64,000 nucleotides of DNA from CANKJK01 sp040081715 (GCA_040081715.1 JBEBFY010000006.1:1-64000); one strand, 5' to 3'; counted from the first letter of the stretch, positions 16,404 to 25,948 are shown. A program made the numbers and translations. The notes: generated by a model not told the origin, from the letters alone.

Positions 16404-18537
16404 GAAGACGACGATCCCCCGAGAGCCCGGAGAGACACTCGGACAACCAGTTCGTCGTCATTGTATCGATGCGGCGGTGACGGTCAGCGTGGCCGAAGTC
16501 GTCGAGCAGGGCCGCAACCTTGTCTCGCCGTCCGACTCGATAGTCGATACCAACGACGCGCCGCCCCTGGGCGAGCGCATAGATGGTCGCATGAAAGCGC
16601 ATCGTGATGGCCAGGTCCAGCCTGCGCAGCAACGCGACGATCCCATCGATGCTCGCGTCGCCTTCCCACACCCGGAAATCGACGTCCCCACGGAGTAACC
16701 GTTTGACCCGATAGGCGCTGCGCAGATCGCACATGCCGAACTGGATGGCATTCATTGGGAAGAAGATGAAACATGGCGGCGTCGCCGACGCCTGGTGGAG
16801 ACGGCGTAGGCTTTCCGCGAGGCGCTCTTCGAAGCGCGCTTCGACGAAGCGCGTATAGTCATCACGATGGCCCGCTGGCGCGCCTGCGGTGTACACGGAG
16901 CGCACAGGTCGAAGGTTTAATCCAATCGTGACCCGTCCCTGGGTGTCCTTGAGGAGTCGTTCGAGCCACTGCCGATCGACTTCTGGCAGGCGAGTGAGGA
17001 CGTCACCGCGAGTCTCCAGGTAGTCGAAAGCCGGATCTCGGCCGACCGCAGGCCCAAGATCTCGCACGAGAGGCGCCCGGCCGTCCGCCGAGGTCCGAAC
17101 AGCTATGTGGTCAGCCATCAGAACAAGCCGGCGAGCGACCCACGCAGACGGCCAGAACACAAAGGGTCCAGCGCCGATACCCGCAATGATGAAGGGCTTG
17201 TTGTATCGACGGGCCACCGACACCGTGTAGAGGTGCTTGACGAGCTGTTTCGGCAAGTCCATGAGCGGGCCTCCCGCGAAGACCACGGCGTCGACCTGTC
17301 GCAGCAGTTCGCCTACCGTTGACTGACGGTAGTCTTCGACTCGGATGTCCACCGGAACATCCAGCATCGGAACCAGATGTCTCGTGTGGTCCGGTCGTTG
17401 GCTCATGAGGATGGCGTGCTTCGTACCGTGGCGGCGGCTCATCCTGCACAGTACGCCGCCGAGGATGGCGGTGTCGCCAATGTGTTCGCCACCGTAGGCG
17501 CCGATGACTAGCACCCGGGAGAGTGGCCGCTCCATGTGAGGTTCGTGCCTGCGTACTGCCTGCAGACCCGTGGTTCTTGCCCATTGCAGGACAGCGCGAC
17601 CGCCTTCAGCAAGAACGCCGGTGACTTCGCTGGCGCGGGCGCCCGTCCGGCGCAGGCGACTCCATCGGTCAGCGATTGCCTCGCGCGAAACGGCGGCGTC
17701 GGTCAACGCATCCCACACAGGCTGACGCTCATAGCGGAGGCCCCATCCGGGGGAGCGTGAGGGCTCTTCGGTCTCCAGCACGGCCACGGTCTGAGCCATG
17801 ACGGGGGATGCGGCACGGAAGTCAACGAGCGCCTCGTGCAGCGTCTCGTACAGAGCCTCCCGCGCCGGGGACAGCCGCTCCCCTTCGTCGCCCAATAGGC
17901 GGTAGCGAATAAAGTCGCGGACGAAACGTCTGGCGTCCGCGTCGAGCGCGTCTGGAGGTGACTCCTCCGGAAGTCCCCAGGTCGACGGAGGGATCAACAC
18001 CGCGTCAACGCGTTCGTCGTTCGCGAGAGAAAAGAGGGCCTCAAGCCGGTAGGCAAGTGCTGACACGACGGGAACGCGCCATCGTACGTAGACGCCCTTG
18101 AGTCGCAACATTCGCGACGCGTCAAGGATGGGACCCAGGGACGTGGGCTGCCGGCCCAGCGCTGCAAATGCGTTCGCTCCGGCGTCGAGGACGAAATCTG
18201 CGGAGAATTGCACCTGGCGGTGGACGCACGAGCGGTGAAGGGCCACCAATGTCGTAAGGTCCTGGGGGGTGTGCACAGCATTCGATACGACACAGACGGC
18301 CCTGATGCTGGGCAACGTCCCGATGGTCTGCGTCAGGACGCCTTCTACCGCGCCGGCAGGAGGGACGCCTTGAATGACGGCTGCAACGGTGGTGACCTGA
18401 GATAGATAGTTCCTGTCGAGAACGCTGTCCAGATCGCGGTGTTCCTCTGTGCCCACGCCCGGATCCAGCGCGGTCTGAACTCCGGATATGCGGATTTCCA
18501 GATGGAGTGGATGGTGATGCGGACCAACGGAGTCCAC
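16321..18537 (-). CDS. Polysaccharide pyruvyltransferase with radical-SAM-like N-terminal domain
   Basis: The 738-residue protein has two parts. Residues about 345-690 match the polysaccharide pyruvyltransferase family (CsaB/WcaK type): VLVIGAYGGEHIGDTAILGG, VFAGGPLMDLP, PFIIAGIGAGPF and a C-terminal DLAITMRFHATIYAL. This family moves pyruvate from phosphoenolpyruvate to sugar residues as ketals. The first 310 residues look like the barrel of a radical SAM protein without the N-terminal CxxxCxxC (VSNAVHTPQDLTTLVAL, RLKGVYVRWRVPVVSAL, DAVLIPPSTWG); this is a tentative reading. It begins with GTG 10 bp after the radical SAM/SPASM gene, so the two are likely co-transcribed. Confidence 0.7.
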   Translation of the reverse strand: MDSVGPHHHPLHLEIRISGVQTALDPGVGTEEHRDLDSVLDRNYLSQVTTVAAVIQGVPPAGAVEGVLTQTIGTLPSIRAVCVVSNAVHTPQDLTTLVALHRSCVHRQVQFSADFVLDAGANAFAALGRQPTSLGPILDASRMLRLKGVYVRWRVPVVSALAYRLEALFSLANDERVDAVLIPPSTWGLPEESPPDALDADARRFVRDFIRYRLLGDEGERLSPAREALYETLHEALVDFRAASPVMAQTVAVLETEEPSRSPGWGLRYERQPVWDALTDAAVSREAIADRWSRLRRTGARASEVTGVLAEGGRAVLQWARTTGLQAVRRHEPHMERPLSRVLVIGAYGGEHIGDTAILGGVLCRMSRRHGTKHAILMSQRPDHTRHLVPMLDVPVDIRVEDYRQSTVGELLRQVDAVVFAGGPLMDLPKQLVKHLYTVSVARRYNKPFIIAGIGAGPFVFWPSAWVARRLVLMADHIAVRTSADGRAPLVRDLGPAVGRDPAFDYLETRGDVLTRLPEVDRQWLERLLKDTQGRVTIGLNLRPVRSVYTAGAPAGHRDDYTRFVEARFEERLAESLRRLHQASATPPCFIFFPMNAIQFGMCDLRSAYRVKRLLRGDVDFRVWEGDASIDGIVALLRRLDLAITMRFHATIYALAQGRRVVGIDYRVGRRDKVAALLDDFGHADRHRRIDTMTTNWLSECLSGLSGDRRLLISLSDAQRPHDIDGSSLRPVARRETR

Positions 18538-18547
18538 GGCTTGCTGT

Positions 18548-19732
18548 TCAGTCCGACGGTTGATTCAACGTCGCGGCGGAGTCCCGATAGTCCACCCGCT
18601 CCTCAAGCGTGAGGGGTGCGACCGTCTCCCAGACGCGGGCACCCGCCATGGAGCGCGCGAGGTGGACCGGCTGAAAGACAATACTGGGCCACATGAAGAT
18701 CTCGTTCGTGCAGTAGCACTCCTTCTTGCGGATCGACTGTCGGATCTCGCCTGCCACGTGCGAGCGCCAGAGCTGCATGAACGACTGCTGTCTCAGGTTG
18801 CCGAATGGCGGCCGCTGCTCACACACGCTGACATCGCCATTGGCATGCACGACCGCGCTGAGCACGCCAGCGCGGCATGGCACGTACTGCCGTTCCTGTT
18901 CTGCAGACTTCAGCTTCGCAAACTGCAGCATGGGTTCGACGATCGAGCCGTAGCGATGCTCCTCTCGCTCACTCCAAAGTCTTCGGATGTAGTCGTACAG
19001 ATCCCGGTACTCCTGGAGCGCAGGCCCCTGCAGCGTGGGATTTTTTCGATCGCCCCGAATGATGGCGAGGTTGTGGTGCGTCATCTGAGGACAACGGTCA
19101 TACAGGAACGTCGAGAGCAATCGAATCTCTCTCATGTTGCTTTCCGTGGCCGTTGAGATCGCATGGATCTGCAGGCGCGCGTCGTCCTTCCGAAGTTCAA
19201 CAAGTGCGTCGTACGTGTCCAGGGCCTTTTGGAAGGAGTGCTTCGTGCGTCGAAAATCATCGTGAAACTCCGGCATGCCGTCCAGTGAGAGTTCGACTCC
19301 GAACACGCTCAGACTGGGTTCCTGCAGGACGTTGCGCACCGCATCGATGGTTCGCTCGGTAAAGTACCCATTGGTCGGTACATAGATTTCCTTCACCCCA
19401 TTCCGCTGGATGAACTGCCGGCAGATGGTGGCGAACTCCTTCCGAAGAAACGGCTCCCCTCCGGAGAGGTTGAGGTTCTGAATCGGTCCGAGGTCTTCCG
19501 ATAGCGCCACGATCTCGTCCAGTGACAGGTCGTCTGGCTGATTCAATTCCTGCCAGTAGAAGCAGTGCTCGCACTTCATGTTGCAGAGGGAATTGATGAA
19601 CAAGATGAGAAAGGGAGGACTGGGCACGTCGGGGATCGCAAGGTTCTGCCAATTGAGACGGGTATGCCTGGCGACGCGCTCTGCCAGACCGCTGAATGGC
19701 TGGCGCCCGGCCTTTCCGTGGGCTGTGCTCAC
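18548..19732 (-). CDS. Radical SAM/SPASM domain protein
   Basis: The 394-residue protein has the radical SAM cluster motif as Cys50-x3-Cys54-x2-Cys57 (CNMKCEHC), then NLSGGEPFLRKEF for SAM binding, YVPTNGYFTE and GVELSLDGM. The C-terminal quarter holds a SPASM-like set of cysteines (PCRAGV, VSVCEQRPPFGNL, KKECYCTNE) for one or two auxiliary Fe-S clusters. SPASM proteins modify peptides, and some act on sugars or nucleotides; no small precursor peptide gene is seen nearby, and the flanking genes are glycan genes, so a role in sugar modification is more likely. The start is GTG at 19732, with 74 bp to the upstream GT4 gene. Confidence 0.85.
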   Translation of the reverse strand: MSTAHGKAGRQPFSGLAERVARHTRLNWQNLAIPDVPSPPFLILFINSLCNMKCEHCFYWQELNQPDDLSLDEIVALSEDLGPIQNLNLSGGEPFLRKEFATICRQFIQRNGVKEIYVPTNGYFTERTIDAVRNVLQEPSLSVFGVELSLDGMPEFHDDFRRTKHSFQKALDTYDALVELRKDDARLQIHAISTATESNMREIRLLSTFLYDRCPQMTHHNLAIIRGDRKNPTLQGPALQEYRDLYDYIRRLWSEREEHRYGSIVEPMLQFAKLKSAEQERQYVPCRAGVLSAVVHANGDVSVCEQRPPFGNLRQQSFMQLWRSHVAGEIRQSIRKKECYCTNEIFMWPSIVFQPVHLARSMAGARVWETVAPLTLEERVDYRDSAATLNQPSD

Positions 19733-19806
19733 GTCGGTACTATAATCTGTAACGTTCTCGAAAGGCCGAGTCTCGGCCAGTGAATCAGGGCGACAACGCG
19801 ACGCGC

Positions 19807-21057
19807 CTACGCGCGTTGGAGGATCTGATCAAGGTGACGGCGACGCGCGATGTCCCGGATCACGCCGAAGTAGCTCTCCATGGCGACCGGTTCACTCCAG
19901 AGGGCCTTGAACGCGCGTGCGGCTGCCTGACCGAGATTGTCCCTGAGTCGCCTGTCGGCCGCCAGCGACGACAGCGCCGTATCCAGTTCCTCCGTCGTCG
20001 TGAAAAGCAGCCCGCCTGCGCTTCGCTCGACAATCTCTGGGAACGGCCCCAGGTGGCGGGCGACGATCGGCGTGCCCTCGCGGAACGCTTCGAGCACCAC
20101 CATCGGGAAGACCTCGTAACACACGGACGGCACGACGACGGCGATCGCGTCTCGATAGAGCTGGCGCAGTTGATCCGCGGTCTGTTGGCCGAGAAAGCGC
20201 ACACGGCGACCGGATCCGGCAAGCTGCCGGAGCTGGGGTTCGTAGGAGCCGGAACCCGCGATCCAGATCTCGGTGGCGCCGTCACGGGCAAACAGAGGAA
20301 TCACGTCCTGGATACCTTTGATCGTCTCGAGACGGCCGACAAACAAGAAATAGGGTGGGACATGCTGTGTCGCCGTCGCGGGGGATGCCTGCGGGGCGGC
20401 ATCGGCCTCCGCCAGGAACGGGGGGACGACGGCAAGGGGTCGGTCAAAGCCGAACTCCGCATGCTTCTTCGCGGAAAACTCACTGAGCGTCAGGAAGGCA
20501 TCGACGTGCTCGCTTTGACGCTCGAGGAGGGAGGTGGACCGCCAGAGCTGAGGCGGCCGCCGATGGTGCAACACGCAACGCAGGCATTCCCGCCCCGTGC
20601 ATACCTCCCGGTTGTGCCGCCAGAGGACGTGAGTGGGGCACACCAGCCAGTGTTCATGGGCGGTGTAGAGCTTGATGCCAGCCCCGTAGGAGAGGATGCC
20701 CGGGCCACCAACCAGGGAAATATTGTGGAAGTGAATGACGTCGAAGCCCCTGTGCAGGATGCTCCGGATCCTGCTGCCGTGCACGAGCGGACGACCGAGT
20801 TGCTGGGTCGCCAGACAGGAGAGCGATCCGAGTGAACTTCTCAGGCCATGCACGCGGACGCCATCCGGCTCGCCCAGCGGCTCGCGCTCGGCGCCGTCAC
20901 TGAGCATCCGGAACGCATCGACGTCGTGAATGACATCCACCTGGTGGCCCCGGCGGGCCAGCGCATGAGCCAGGCGGCGAACGGCCTCCCCATCACCGCC
21001 GAAGTGGTACGGCGGGTAGAACGTCGTGACCATCGCAAAGCGGAGCCCACCGGTCAT
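19807..21057 (-). CDS. GT4 family glycosyltransferase
   Basis: The 416-residue GT-B protein starts with FAMVTTFYPPYHFGGDGEAV, the glycine-rich loop typical of GT4 enzymes, then RRLAHALARRGHQVDVIHD. A cysteine-rich insert (CPTHV, CTGRECLRC) lies around residues 150-180, as in several GT4 proteins. The donor domain has FLFVGRLETIKGI and the E-x7-E motif in YEVFPMVVLEAF, then GPFPEIV. I chose ATG 21057 rather than a start 24 bp upstream because it gives an N-terminus that begins right at the first strand and does not overlap the deacetylase gene, which ends at 21068. It is part of the long minus-strand operon. Confidence 0.85.
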   Translation of the reverse strand: MTGGLRFAMVTTFYPPYHFGGDGEAVRRLAHALARRGHQVDVIHDVDAFRMLSDGAEREPLGEPDGVRVHGLRSSLGSLSCLATQQLGRPLVHGSRIRSILHRGFDVIHFHNISLVGGPGILSYGAGIKLYTAHEHWLVCPTHVLWRHNREVCTGRECLRCVLHHRRPPQLWRSTSLLERQSEHVDAFLTLSEFSAKKHAEFGFDRPLAVVPPFLAEADAAPQASPATATQHVPPYFLFVGRLETIKGIQDVIPLFARDGATEIWIAGSGSYEPQLRQLAGSGRRVRFLGQQTADQLRQLYRDAIAVVVPSVCYEVFPMVVLEAFREGTPIVARHLGPFPEIVERSAGGLLFTTTEELDTALSSLAADRRLRDNLGQAAARAFKALWSEPVAMESYFGVIRDIARRRHLDQILQRA

Positions 21058-21067
21058 GCGCCTCCCA

Positions 21068-21832
21068 CTACCTCGTGGCAACCGGTCGAGGGGACCAGCC
21101 CCCGAGGAGGCGGGCCCGAATCATGCGGCGGGCACGGCACCACGCAATCCGTCGTGTGAACGCAGGGCTGCCCCACGCCTCGAGCGCGCCTGGGGCCTGG
21201 AAGTAGTACATGTCCAGCCGGGGGAGGCGGAGGGGGTCATCGGCCCTGCGCAGAGCACGGAAATCCGTCGTGTGCCCGAAGCGAAAGTACCTGGCGGCTC
21301 GCGCCGCCACGGCGTCGTTGACGTCGCCGTACGGATAGGCCACATGCGCACCGCGCGTGCCGAGTCGCGTCTCCAGATCCTCCAGGCTACCCAGTAGTTC
21401 CTCGTCCAGTGCATCGATCGAGGCGCTCGTCAAAGCCCTGTGGCTCCTCGTGTGTGCCTCGACGGCAGCCCCGCGCGCGACAAGGTGCTCGAGGTCGGTC
21501 CAGTTGAGCAGCGGCAGTGCCGGAATGTCGGGATGGGCACGCCCGTCCCAGCGGTTGGTGCCCCCGACGTGACCGCTGACCACAAACACCGTGGCTGGGA
21601 GGCCGTGTTCGAGCAGCGATTCGACCGCGCCTCGGATGTTCAGACACCCGTCGTCGAAGGTGATCGCCACCGCGTCCTCGGCGTCATCGGCATGCAAGGC
21701 GAGTTCGTCGAGCGAAAGCACCCGCACCCGGGCGCTGACGAGCCAGCGCACATGAGCGGCAAACACGCTGGGCGACACCGAGATGGGCGACCCGCTGCCC
21801 TCGATGGAGTGATACGTCAGGGTCGCCTTCAC
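21068..21832 (-). CDS. NodB-like polysaccharide deacetylase
   Basis: The 254-residue protein (GTG start at 21832) is a carbohydrate esterase family 4 type enzyme: LTYHSI at the start, the Asp60-Asp61 pair in ITFDDG, the metal-binding His127-x3-His131 in AHTRSH, then VAYPYGDVND and an LPRLDMYY end block. It would remove acetyl groups from N-acetylated sugars with a metal ion. There is no signal peptide, so it may act in the cytoplasm on lipid-linked or nucleotide-linked sugars. The chosen GTG overlaps the stop codon of the upstream GT39 remnant as GTGA, which keeps translational coupling; a start 30 bp upstream is possible but would add an unrelated N-terminus. Confidence 0.85.
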   Translation of the reverse strand: MKATLTYHSIEGSGSPISVSPSVFAAHVRWLVSARVRVLSLDELALHADDAEDAVAITFDDGCLNIRGAVESLLEHGLPATVFVVSGHVGGTNRWDGRAHPDIPALPLLNWTDLEHLVARGAAVEAHTRSHRALTSASIDALDEELLGSLEDLETRLGTRGAHVAYPYGDVNDAVAARAARYFRFGHTTDFRALRRADDPLRLPRLDMYYFQAPGALEAWGSPAFTRRIAWCRARRMIRARLLGGWSPRPVATR

Positions 21833-22552
21833 TCGGGTACCGTCTCCTGAGGGACTTCGCACACGATCAGGTCGCCCCCGCCGAGTGTCCCGGCAAAGCG
21901 CCGGACGACCGGACAGTCTCGCCGCAAGCGGTCGGCGACCTTCGGGTCCCCGACGGACCCGGCCACCGCATGGACGACCAGCACCCGCCTTGCGGAGGCG
22001 CGGACCGCACCCCAGTCATCCATGCTCATCAGACATCGCCACTCAGCCTTGGCATAGTAGATCGCGAGGGACAGGTACGCCAGACCGGACGCGGTGATCC
22101 GCGCGCCCTGCGCCTCGGCGACATCGAGAAACCTCAGCGCGCCGTCGAAGTCCTGCTTCGGCACGCGGTAATTGAGCGGCAGGTGCCGCTGCCGACAGCC
22201 ACGAGCGCAAGCGTGCCGGCGGCGGTGGCGGCCGCGAGGGGCGCGGGCCACCCCATCACGCGGGCCGGCGCAAACGCCTGAGCCGCGGCGCCGAACCCGC
22301 CCCGACGAAGATCGCCGCCGCCCCGGACAGGAAGAAGAACCGTGGCCGGATCGGCTGGCCGAGCGCCACGATCGCAAGTCCGGTGAGAACACCAGGCATC
22401 ATCAGCAAGGCAAAGGCCTATTCGCCGAGCGTCATTGCCAGGTACGTCTCGCGCACGACGTTGGAGGAGTAGTGCACGGCGTACACGAGCCAGACGGTCA
22501 GGGCCAGCCGCCACACGGTCGTGCCGCGCAGGTCGACCGCGGCGCGACTCAC
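21829..22552 (-). pseudogene. GT39-type glycosyltransferase remnant with internal deletion
   Basis: The segment begins with a GTG coupled to the upstream gene (GTGA overlap at 22549-22552) and encodes 44 residues (TVWRLALTVWLVYAVHYSSN, then RETYLAMTLGE) ending in TAG at 22418. Beyond the stop, the three frames in turn give LTGLAIVAL, RPRFFFLSGAAAIFVGAG, then MGWPAPLAAATAAG, then LNYRVPKQDFDGALRF and a C-terminus GGGDLIVCEV. These pieces parallel the end of the GT39 protein at 24521 (PRFFFF, RNYRYPKQDFKGAMEW, GGGDIVVCVL). So this is a GT39 gene that has lost its centre and acquired a stop and two frameshifts. The 44-residue N-terminus does not match that paralogue and may come from another membrane protein. 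Confidence 0.75.
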
Positions 22553-23529
22553 AGGAGGGCCTCCGTGGCCCGTCGCCGCAGCGTGTGCGCAATCACGCCT
22601 CCGGCAAGACCGCCGACAAGGATGACGGCTTCGAACACCAGCCCGGACGCGAGCGCCGCGACCGGGGCGACACCGAACGGCGCGAAGAGAGCGACCTGGG
22701 CTGCCTCCCGGACGCCAATGCCGCCCTGCGTGAGCGGCACGAGTCCTGCCACTTTTGCCAAGGGCCAGACGAAGAGCCACACGTAGAGGGGGATGTCGAT
22801 GCCGACCTGGCGGCCGAGCCACCAGTTCAGCACGACGAGCAGGGTCTGCAGCATCATGCCCAGCGCCATCCCCATGGCCATCGCCCCCGGCCGCGAGGCC
22901 GTGGCGCGGACGGCCCGGCGCACCCGAACCATCACGCGGCGGATCCGATAGGGGACGAGCCGGGTCCGCAGCACCACTGCCGCCGCGACGGCGGCGAGGC
23001 CTCCGAGGAGCAGCAAGGCGCCGAGCCCGACGAACACGAGCCGGCTCTCGGGCGACAGTGCCCGCGGGCTGATGAGCGCGCCGATGCCGGCCACCGCGGT
23101 GAGGCCGGCCACGTCCTGCAACCGGTCGATGAGGCTGCCGAACAGGAGCGCCGTCTTCGATCGGACGGCCGTCGAGGCCACGGCGATGCGTAGCACGTCA
23201 CCGCCGACGATGGACGGCAGGAAGGTGTTGCCGAAGAGTCCGCTGTAGTAGGCACGTGCGGCGTCACGAAAAGAGAGGGCCGCACCCGCTGCGTTGACCA
23301 TCAGTCGCCACTTGGCGACGCCGATCAGATGGAGCGACAGGTAGGTGACGAGGGCTACCGGCCAGACCGCCACGGGGATCGACCGAATCGCCTCGACCAG
23401 TTCTCGAAAGGGCAGCAGCAGGAAGAGCGCGGCCAGAACGAGACCGCTGAAGGCCAGGCGCGTCGGCGGGCGTTTCCACCATGCGGGCGGCGCGGGCCCG
23501 TCGGCCGTGGTGGTGTTCGAACGACTCAC
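22549..23529 (-). CDS. LPG-synthase-type (YbhN/AglD-like) integral membrane protein
   Basis: The 326-residue protein has about eight membrane helices and the family marks FGNTFLPSIVGGDVLRI near residue 100 and PLTQGGIGVREAAQ near residue 280, typical of the flippase-like domain found in lysyl-phosphatidylglycerol synthase membrane regions and in AglD-like proteins. Members are linked to lipid or lipid-linked sugar movement, but the exact reaction is often unknown. The GTG start at 23529 overlaps the stop of the upstream GT2 gene (GTGA), and the same arrangement follows at its own end, so it lies inside a coupled operon. With the neighbouring DPM-like GT2 it could act on polyprenyl-phosphate sugars. 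Confidence 0.8.
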   Translation of the reverse strand: MSRSNTTTADGPAPPAWWKRPPTRLAFSGLVLAALFLLLPFRELVEAIRSIPVAVWPVALVTYLSLHLIGVAKWRLMVNAAGAALSFRDAARAYYSGLFGNTFLPSIVGGDVLRIAVASTAVRSKTALLFGSLIDRLQDVAGLTAVAGIGALISPRALSPESRLVFVGLGALLLLGGLAAVAAAVVLRTRLVPYRIRRVMVRVRRAVRATASRPGAMAMGMALGMMLQTLLVVLNWWLGRQVGIDIPLYVWLFVWPLAKVAGLVPLTQGGIGVREAAQVALFAPFGVAPVAALASGLVFEAVILVGGLAGGVIAHTLRRRATEALL

Positions 23530-24524
23530 GCCGGCCCGGCCCCGTTCGGCGGTGCCGACGCTTCCCGCGATTCCGGAGCGGCGTCGCGGGCGTCGTTGCG
23601 GCGCAGGCGGTACAGCGCTTCCTCGAGAATCCGCCGGTTGGCGGCGAGCAGGTCCGCCATCAGGCCGATCATCAGCGTCTGGAAGCCGATGATGATCAGG
23701 ATCGCGGCCAGAATCAGCGACTGGATGTGCCCGACGGGGTCGCCGAAGAAGTAGAAGTAGACGAACCGCAGGCCCGGAATCGTCCCGGCGACCAGCAGAA
23801 GCAGGCCGATGCTGGAGAACACCCGCAGCGGCTGATACATCGCGTAGGCGCGCAGGATGGTGACACCCGACCTGCGGATGTACTGCGGGATGCTCTTCAT
23901 CAGTCGCGACGGGCGCGTCTTCGGGTTGACGCCGACCTTCACGAACGAGACAGCCGCTCCACGGGCCCCTGCCTGGATCAGCGATTCGAGCGTGTACGAG
24001 TAGTTGCTGAGCACCATGGTGCGCAAGGCCGCTTCGCGCGACAGGGCCCTGAAACCGCTGGTGGCGTCCGGCGTGCGGATTCCGGCGGCGCGGCCGAGGA
24101 CCCAGCTGCCCAGTTCCTGCAGGCGCCGCTTGAACCACGGAAAGTGCACCAGGGACCCCACGCCACGGTCACCGACCACCAACTCGGCCTGGCCCGCGAG
24201 GATCGGCGCGACCAGGGCCGCGATGTCGTTGGCCTGGTACTGATTGTCGGCGTCGGTGTTGACGATCACATCGGCGCCGGCCGCGACCGACGCCTCGAGT
24301 CCGGCCATGAAGGCGGTCGCCAGCCCGCGATTGCGTCCGAGACGGACCACGTGCGTCACGCCGTGGGCCCGCGCCACCTCCGCGGTGCCGTCGGTGCTGC
24401 CGTCGTCGATGATCAGCACTTCGGTGAGATCGATACCGGGAATGTGGCGCGGCAGTTCGCGCAGTGTCACCGGCAGCGTCTCCGCTTCGTTGTGGCAGGG
24501 AATCTGAATGACGAGCTTCGTCAC
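23526..24524 (-). CDS. DPM1-like GT2 polyprenyl-phosphate glycosyltransferase
   Basis: The 332-residue protein opens with LVIQIPCHNEAETLPVTL, carries the Asp40-Asp41 motif in VLIIDDGSTDGTAE and NTDADNQYQAND around residue 92, then DATSGFRALSREAALR. Two C-terminal hydrophobic segments follow. This is the pattern of dolichyl- or polyprenyl-phosphate mannose/glucose synthases, which make the lipid-linked donors used by GT-C enzymes. The gene is coupled at both ends by 4-bp overlaps: upstream to an ArnT-like GT39 gene that would use such a donor, and downstream to the LPG-synthase-like protein that might flip it. The start is GTG at 24524. Confidence 0.85.
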   Translation of the reverse strand: MTKLVIQIPCHNEAETLPVTLRELPRHIPGIDLTEVLIIDDGSTDGTAEVARAHGVTHVVRLGRNRGLATAFMAGLEASVAAGADVIVNTDADNQYQANDIAALVAPILAGQAELVVGDRGVGSLVHFPWFKRRLQELGSWVLGRAAGIRTPDATSGFRALSREAALRTMVLSNYSYTLESLIQAGARGAAVSFVKVGVNPKTRPSRLMKSIPQYIRRSGVTILRAYAMYQPLRVFSSIGLLLLVAGTIPGLRFVYFYFFGDPVGHIQSLILAAILIIIGFQTLMIGLMADLLAANRRILEEALYRLRRNDARDAAPESREASAPPNGAGPA

Positions 24525-25942
24525 ATCGCCTCCAGTACGCAGACCACGATGTCGCCGCCGCCGACAGTGCCGCGGAACACCTGTTGACGGCTGCACTCGC
24601 GCCGGACGACGGCTGCGACCTCCGGTGCACCGCTCTCGAGATATCGCTCGAAGGTATAGAGCACCCAGGTGCGGCCGCCACGCGCCCGAACCGACTCCAG
24701 CTCGGCGGCGGTGGCGACATTGGGCCACGGCTGGTTGTAGAGCGTCCGGTACGGCTGGTCCGGTACCCCGGCCGACACGACCTGGTCTCCAGCGGCGCGA
24801 TGGGCCAGTACCCACTCCATCGCTCCCTTGAAGTCCTGCTTCGGATAGCGGTAGTTCCGCTCGAGAGAGGCTGTCGAGACCGTCAGCACCACGAGCACAG
24901 CAGTCGTGGCGAGCCTCGGGGCCCAGTCGGGCGAGGCGCCGACCCGACGCACCAGCCAGTTACTGGCTTCGAAGACACCTCGGACCGCCACGATCAACGC
25001 CGGCCCGATGGCGAAGAAGAAGAAGCGGGGGTACATGGTGCCGCGAGCGGCCAGGGCGCCGAGGAGCGATGTGACGACCGGGAGGCTGAAGCAGAGCGCG
25101 GCGGCGCGGTGTCTGGTCGCCAGACTGGAGAACCCCAGCAGGCCAACCACGGCAGCGCCGGCCACCAGCACGGTGCTCAGTACGACGCCGCCCGCACCGA
25201 GGCCGAGCGACAGCGCGCGGAGAGCTTCCTGGAGCGCCCAGCCAGGCGTGGACACGCCGACGAGACCCGAGGGCCGATTGGTGAAGAAGTCGAACGCCGC
25301 GCCAGCCATCGGTGCGTAGAGGATCGCTGCGGTGGCGGTGGCGGTCACGAACCCGAGCAGCGGGTTCCACAGCCGCGGCCGCTGCGGACGGGCCAGGAGG
25401 TCAATGGCCGCGGCGAGCGCCTGGCCGGCGACGACCAACGCCATGGTCAGGTGGGTGTACACGCCCAGACCTGCCATCACCCCGTACAGGACGTACTCCC
25501 GTCGGCGTCCCGACTGCAGGCCCAGCAGCAGCGCCCGCGTGCTGACGAGGGTGAAGAAGGCGAGCATGGTGTAACCACGCGCGTTCTGCGAGAACCAGAC
25601 ATGCGGATATGACACCGCCAGGAGCGCGGCGGCCAGCAGCGCCTCCCGCCGCGGCACGAGGTCGCGGCCCAGCTGCCACAGGGCGGGTATCGAGGCCACA
25701 CCGAACAGCAGCGCCGGCAGGCGCACGGTCCATGGCGCTTCGCCGAACGTCGCCAGACTGGCGTGCGCGAAGACCGCGTACAGGGGATGGTGGCCGTCGC
25801 CCCAGAACTCGGTCGTGATTCGCGCAAACGGCAGACGGAACGAGTTGACCAGGGAATAGACCTCGTCGATCCACAGGCCGGTGTCGAGGCCGATAACCCT
25901 CGCGAGCAGGGCGACCAGCACAAGCGCGATCACCGCTGGCAC
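24521..25942 (-). CDS. GT39-type (ArnT-like) membrane glycosyltransferase
   Basis: The 473-residue protein has an N-terminal helix, the GT39 acidic pair Asp26-Glu27 in GLWIDEVYSLVNSF, GDGHHPLYAVFAH in the first loop and about ten further helices, then a soluble tail (RNYRYPKQDFKGAMEW). The motif order fits the family that transfers sugars from polyprenyl-phosphate donors on the outer face of the inner membrane. It starts 6 bp after the flavoprotein gene and overlaps the DPM-like gene that may supply its donor. The tail is the paralogue of the remnant at 21829. Confidence 0.85.
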   Translation of the reverse strand: MPAVIALVLVALLARVIGLDTGLWIDEVYSLVNSFRLPFARITTEFWGDGHHPLYAVFAHASLATFGEAPWTVRLPALLFGVASIPALWQLGRDLVPRREALLAAALLAVSYPHVWFSQNARGYTMLAFFTLVSTRALLLGLQSGRRREYVLYGVMAGLGVYTHLTMALVVAGQALAAAIDLLARPQRPRLWNPLLGFVTATATAAILYAPMAGAAFDFFTNRPSGLVGVSTPGWALQEALRALSLGLGAGGVVLSTVLVAGAAVVGLLGFSSLATRHRAAALCFSLPVVTSLLGALAARGTMYPRFFFFAIGPALIVAVRGVFEASNWLVRRVGASPDWAPRLATTAVLVVLTVSTASLERNYRYPKQDFKGAMEWVLAHRAAGDQVVSAGVPDQPYRTLYNQPWPNVATAAELESVRARGGRTWVLYTFERYLESGAPEVAAVVRRECSRQQVFRGTVGGGDIVVCVLEAM

Positions 25943-25948
25943 GTTCCC

